Shown piece by piece: positions 4,898-5,374 of a stretch of DNA of 5,374 bases. Made by a program: the position numbers and the translations under genes. The number at the start of each line of letters is the position of its first letter. Position 1 is the stretch's first letter. The stretch is from an uncultured Polymorphobacter sp. (GTDB taxonomy: Bacteria; Pseudomonadota; Alphaproteobacteria; Sphingomonadales; Sphingomonadaceae), in contig CALMPZ010000172.1 in the NCBI GenBank assembly GCA_937871645.1, positions 1 to 5,374 on the forward strand, given 5' to 3'. Below the pieces are notes generated by a model that made no database searches, was not told where the DNA came from, and saw only the letters and a list, made by a program, of their open reading frames with translations.

Positions 4898-5374
4898 GGG
4901 GTCACCCGCTGCGGCGGGCCGGGGATAAGCAGCGCGAGAATGAGCGTCAGCGTTGGCATCAGCGCGATTTCAATCGCCAGGATCATCGGCTTGGCATGGT
5001 CGGCAGGCAGCGCAAGGAACGCCCCGGCGCTGAAGCTGCCCAGCACACCGGCGACGATGAAGCCGAGCGGCCCGGCGACCAGCGCGGCGCGCAGCCAGCG
5101 CGACCCGACGCGCGGCGCATCGGTCAGCCCCGCCGCCATCGTCAGCAGCCACATCGCGGCCAGGATGGTCGCGCCCTGGAACTTGCCGCCGGGATTGTCG
5201 GCGCCCGTCCAGAAAATATAGATGCCGATGACCAGTCCGATCGGGGGCAGGATGCGCGCCAGATACGCCAGGATGCCGTTGGGCGGGGCGCTTTGCGCGA
5301 AGCCCGGGCGGCCTGGCCAGGCGCTGTCGGCACCCAGCGACCAGGCCCCGACCAGCGCGAACAGCAGCACGATG
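4894..5374 (-). CDS. mrpB: MrpB/MnhB-domain subunit, probably C-terminal part of an MbhE(MrpA-C)-MrpB fusion, partial
   Basis: The frame is open to the right edge of the window, so the true start lies outside. A GTG at 5370 is an in-frame codon, not a convincing start. The first visible residues (IVLLFALVGAWSLG) look like the last helix of the MrpA C-terminal/MbhE domain. A hydrophilic linker and then a full MnhB domain follow: ARILPPIGLVIGIYIFWTG, the loop ADNPGGKFQGA (near 5172-5202, compare the usual NEPGGGFxGG), AALVAGPLGFIVAGVLG, and a last helix AIEIALMPTLTLILALLIPG. Four hydrophobic segments belong to the MnhB part. MrpB-type subunits lie in the membrane arm of Mrp and MBH complexes; their exact role in ion transport is not settled. 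The gene is coupled to mrpC by an ATGA overlap. Confidence 0.85.
   Translation of the reverse strand, partial: IVLLFALVGAWSLGADSAWPGRPGFAQSAPPNGILAYLARILPPIGLVIGIYIFWTGADNPGGKFQGATILAAMWLLTMAAGLTDAPRVGSRWLRAALVAGPLGFIVAGVLGSFSAGAFLALPADHAKPMILAIEIALMPTLTLILALLIPGPPQRVTP

Noticed and set aside
3545..5221. A 558-codon plus-strand ORF opposite mrpD, mrpC and mrpB
   Set aside because: Its product is a low-complexity Arg/Gln/His-rich string with no domain. It is the antisense shadow of GC-rich membrane-protein genes, whose own frames carry clear family motifs.

Overview
The window looks like a GC-rich proteobacterial chromosome, probably an alphaproteobacterium of sphingomonad type. That placement is an inference from protein style, codon use and gene content, with no marker gene to confirm it. 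Three parts are visible.

(1) Left edge, plus strand: the last codons of a gene that is probably the F420-pathway transferase CofD, overlapping by GTGA with a complete cofC (2-phospho-L-lactate or 3-phosphoglycerate guanylyltransferase). The two would act in consecutive steps: CofC makes the activated phospho-acid nucleotide, and CofD transfers it to the deazaflavin Fo. A short AT-rich hairpin followed by five T may end this transcript.

(2) Middle, 649-1394: about 750 bases with no convincing gene, lying between convergent operons and clearly richer in AT than its surroundings (by hand count, row 1201-1260 has 19/60 G+C and row 3001-3060 has 42/60). Its left part carries two 19-bp direct repeats 23 bp apart, next to a TGTG-type end and two hairpins. 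This looks like an orphan terminus of an IS21/IS481-like insertion sequence. The right part holds promoter-like and operator-like motifs, a very short leader-like ORF and one doubtful 63-codon ORF.

(3) Right part, minus strand, 5374 down to 1395: a tightly packed operon for a Mrp/MBH-type cation/proton antiporter module. First comes the C-terminal part of a MrpA-C/MbhE-MrpB fusion that runs off the window. It overlaps mrpC by ATGA, a 15-bp gap follows, then a long mrpD. mrpD in turn overlaps by ATGA a 476-residue APC-superfamily amino-acid antiporter of the ArcD-like type. The Mrp subunits would form a membrane ion-translocating complex, and the permease appears to be co-translated with it. 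mrpE, mrpF and mrpG do not follow mrpD here; if present they must lie upstream, outside the window.

The most interesting points are the coupling of an amino-acid permease to a Mrp module, the MbhE-MrpB fusion with MBH-like gene order, and the IS-end remnant in an otherwise unexplained AT-rich gap.
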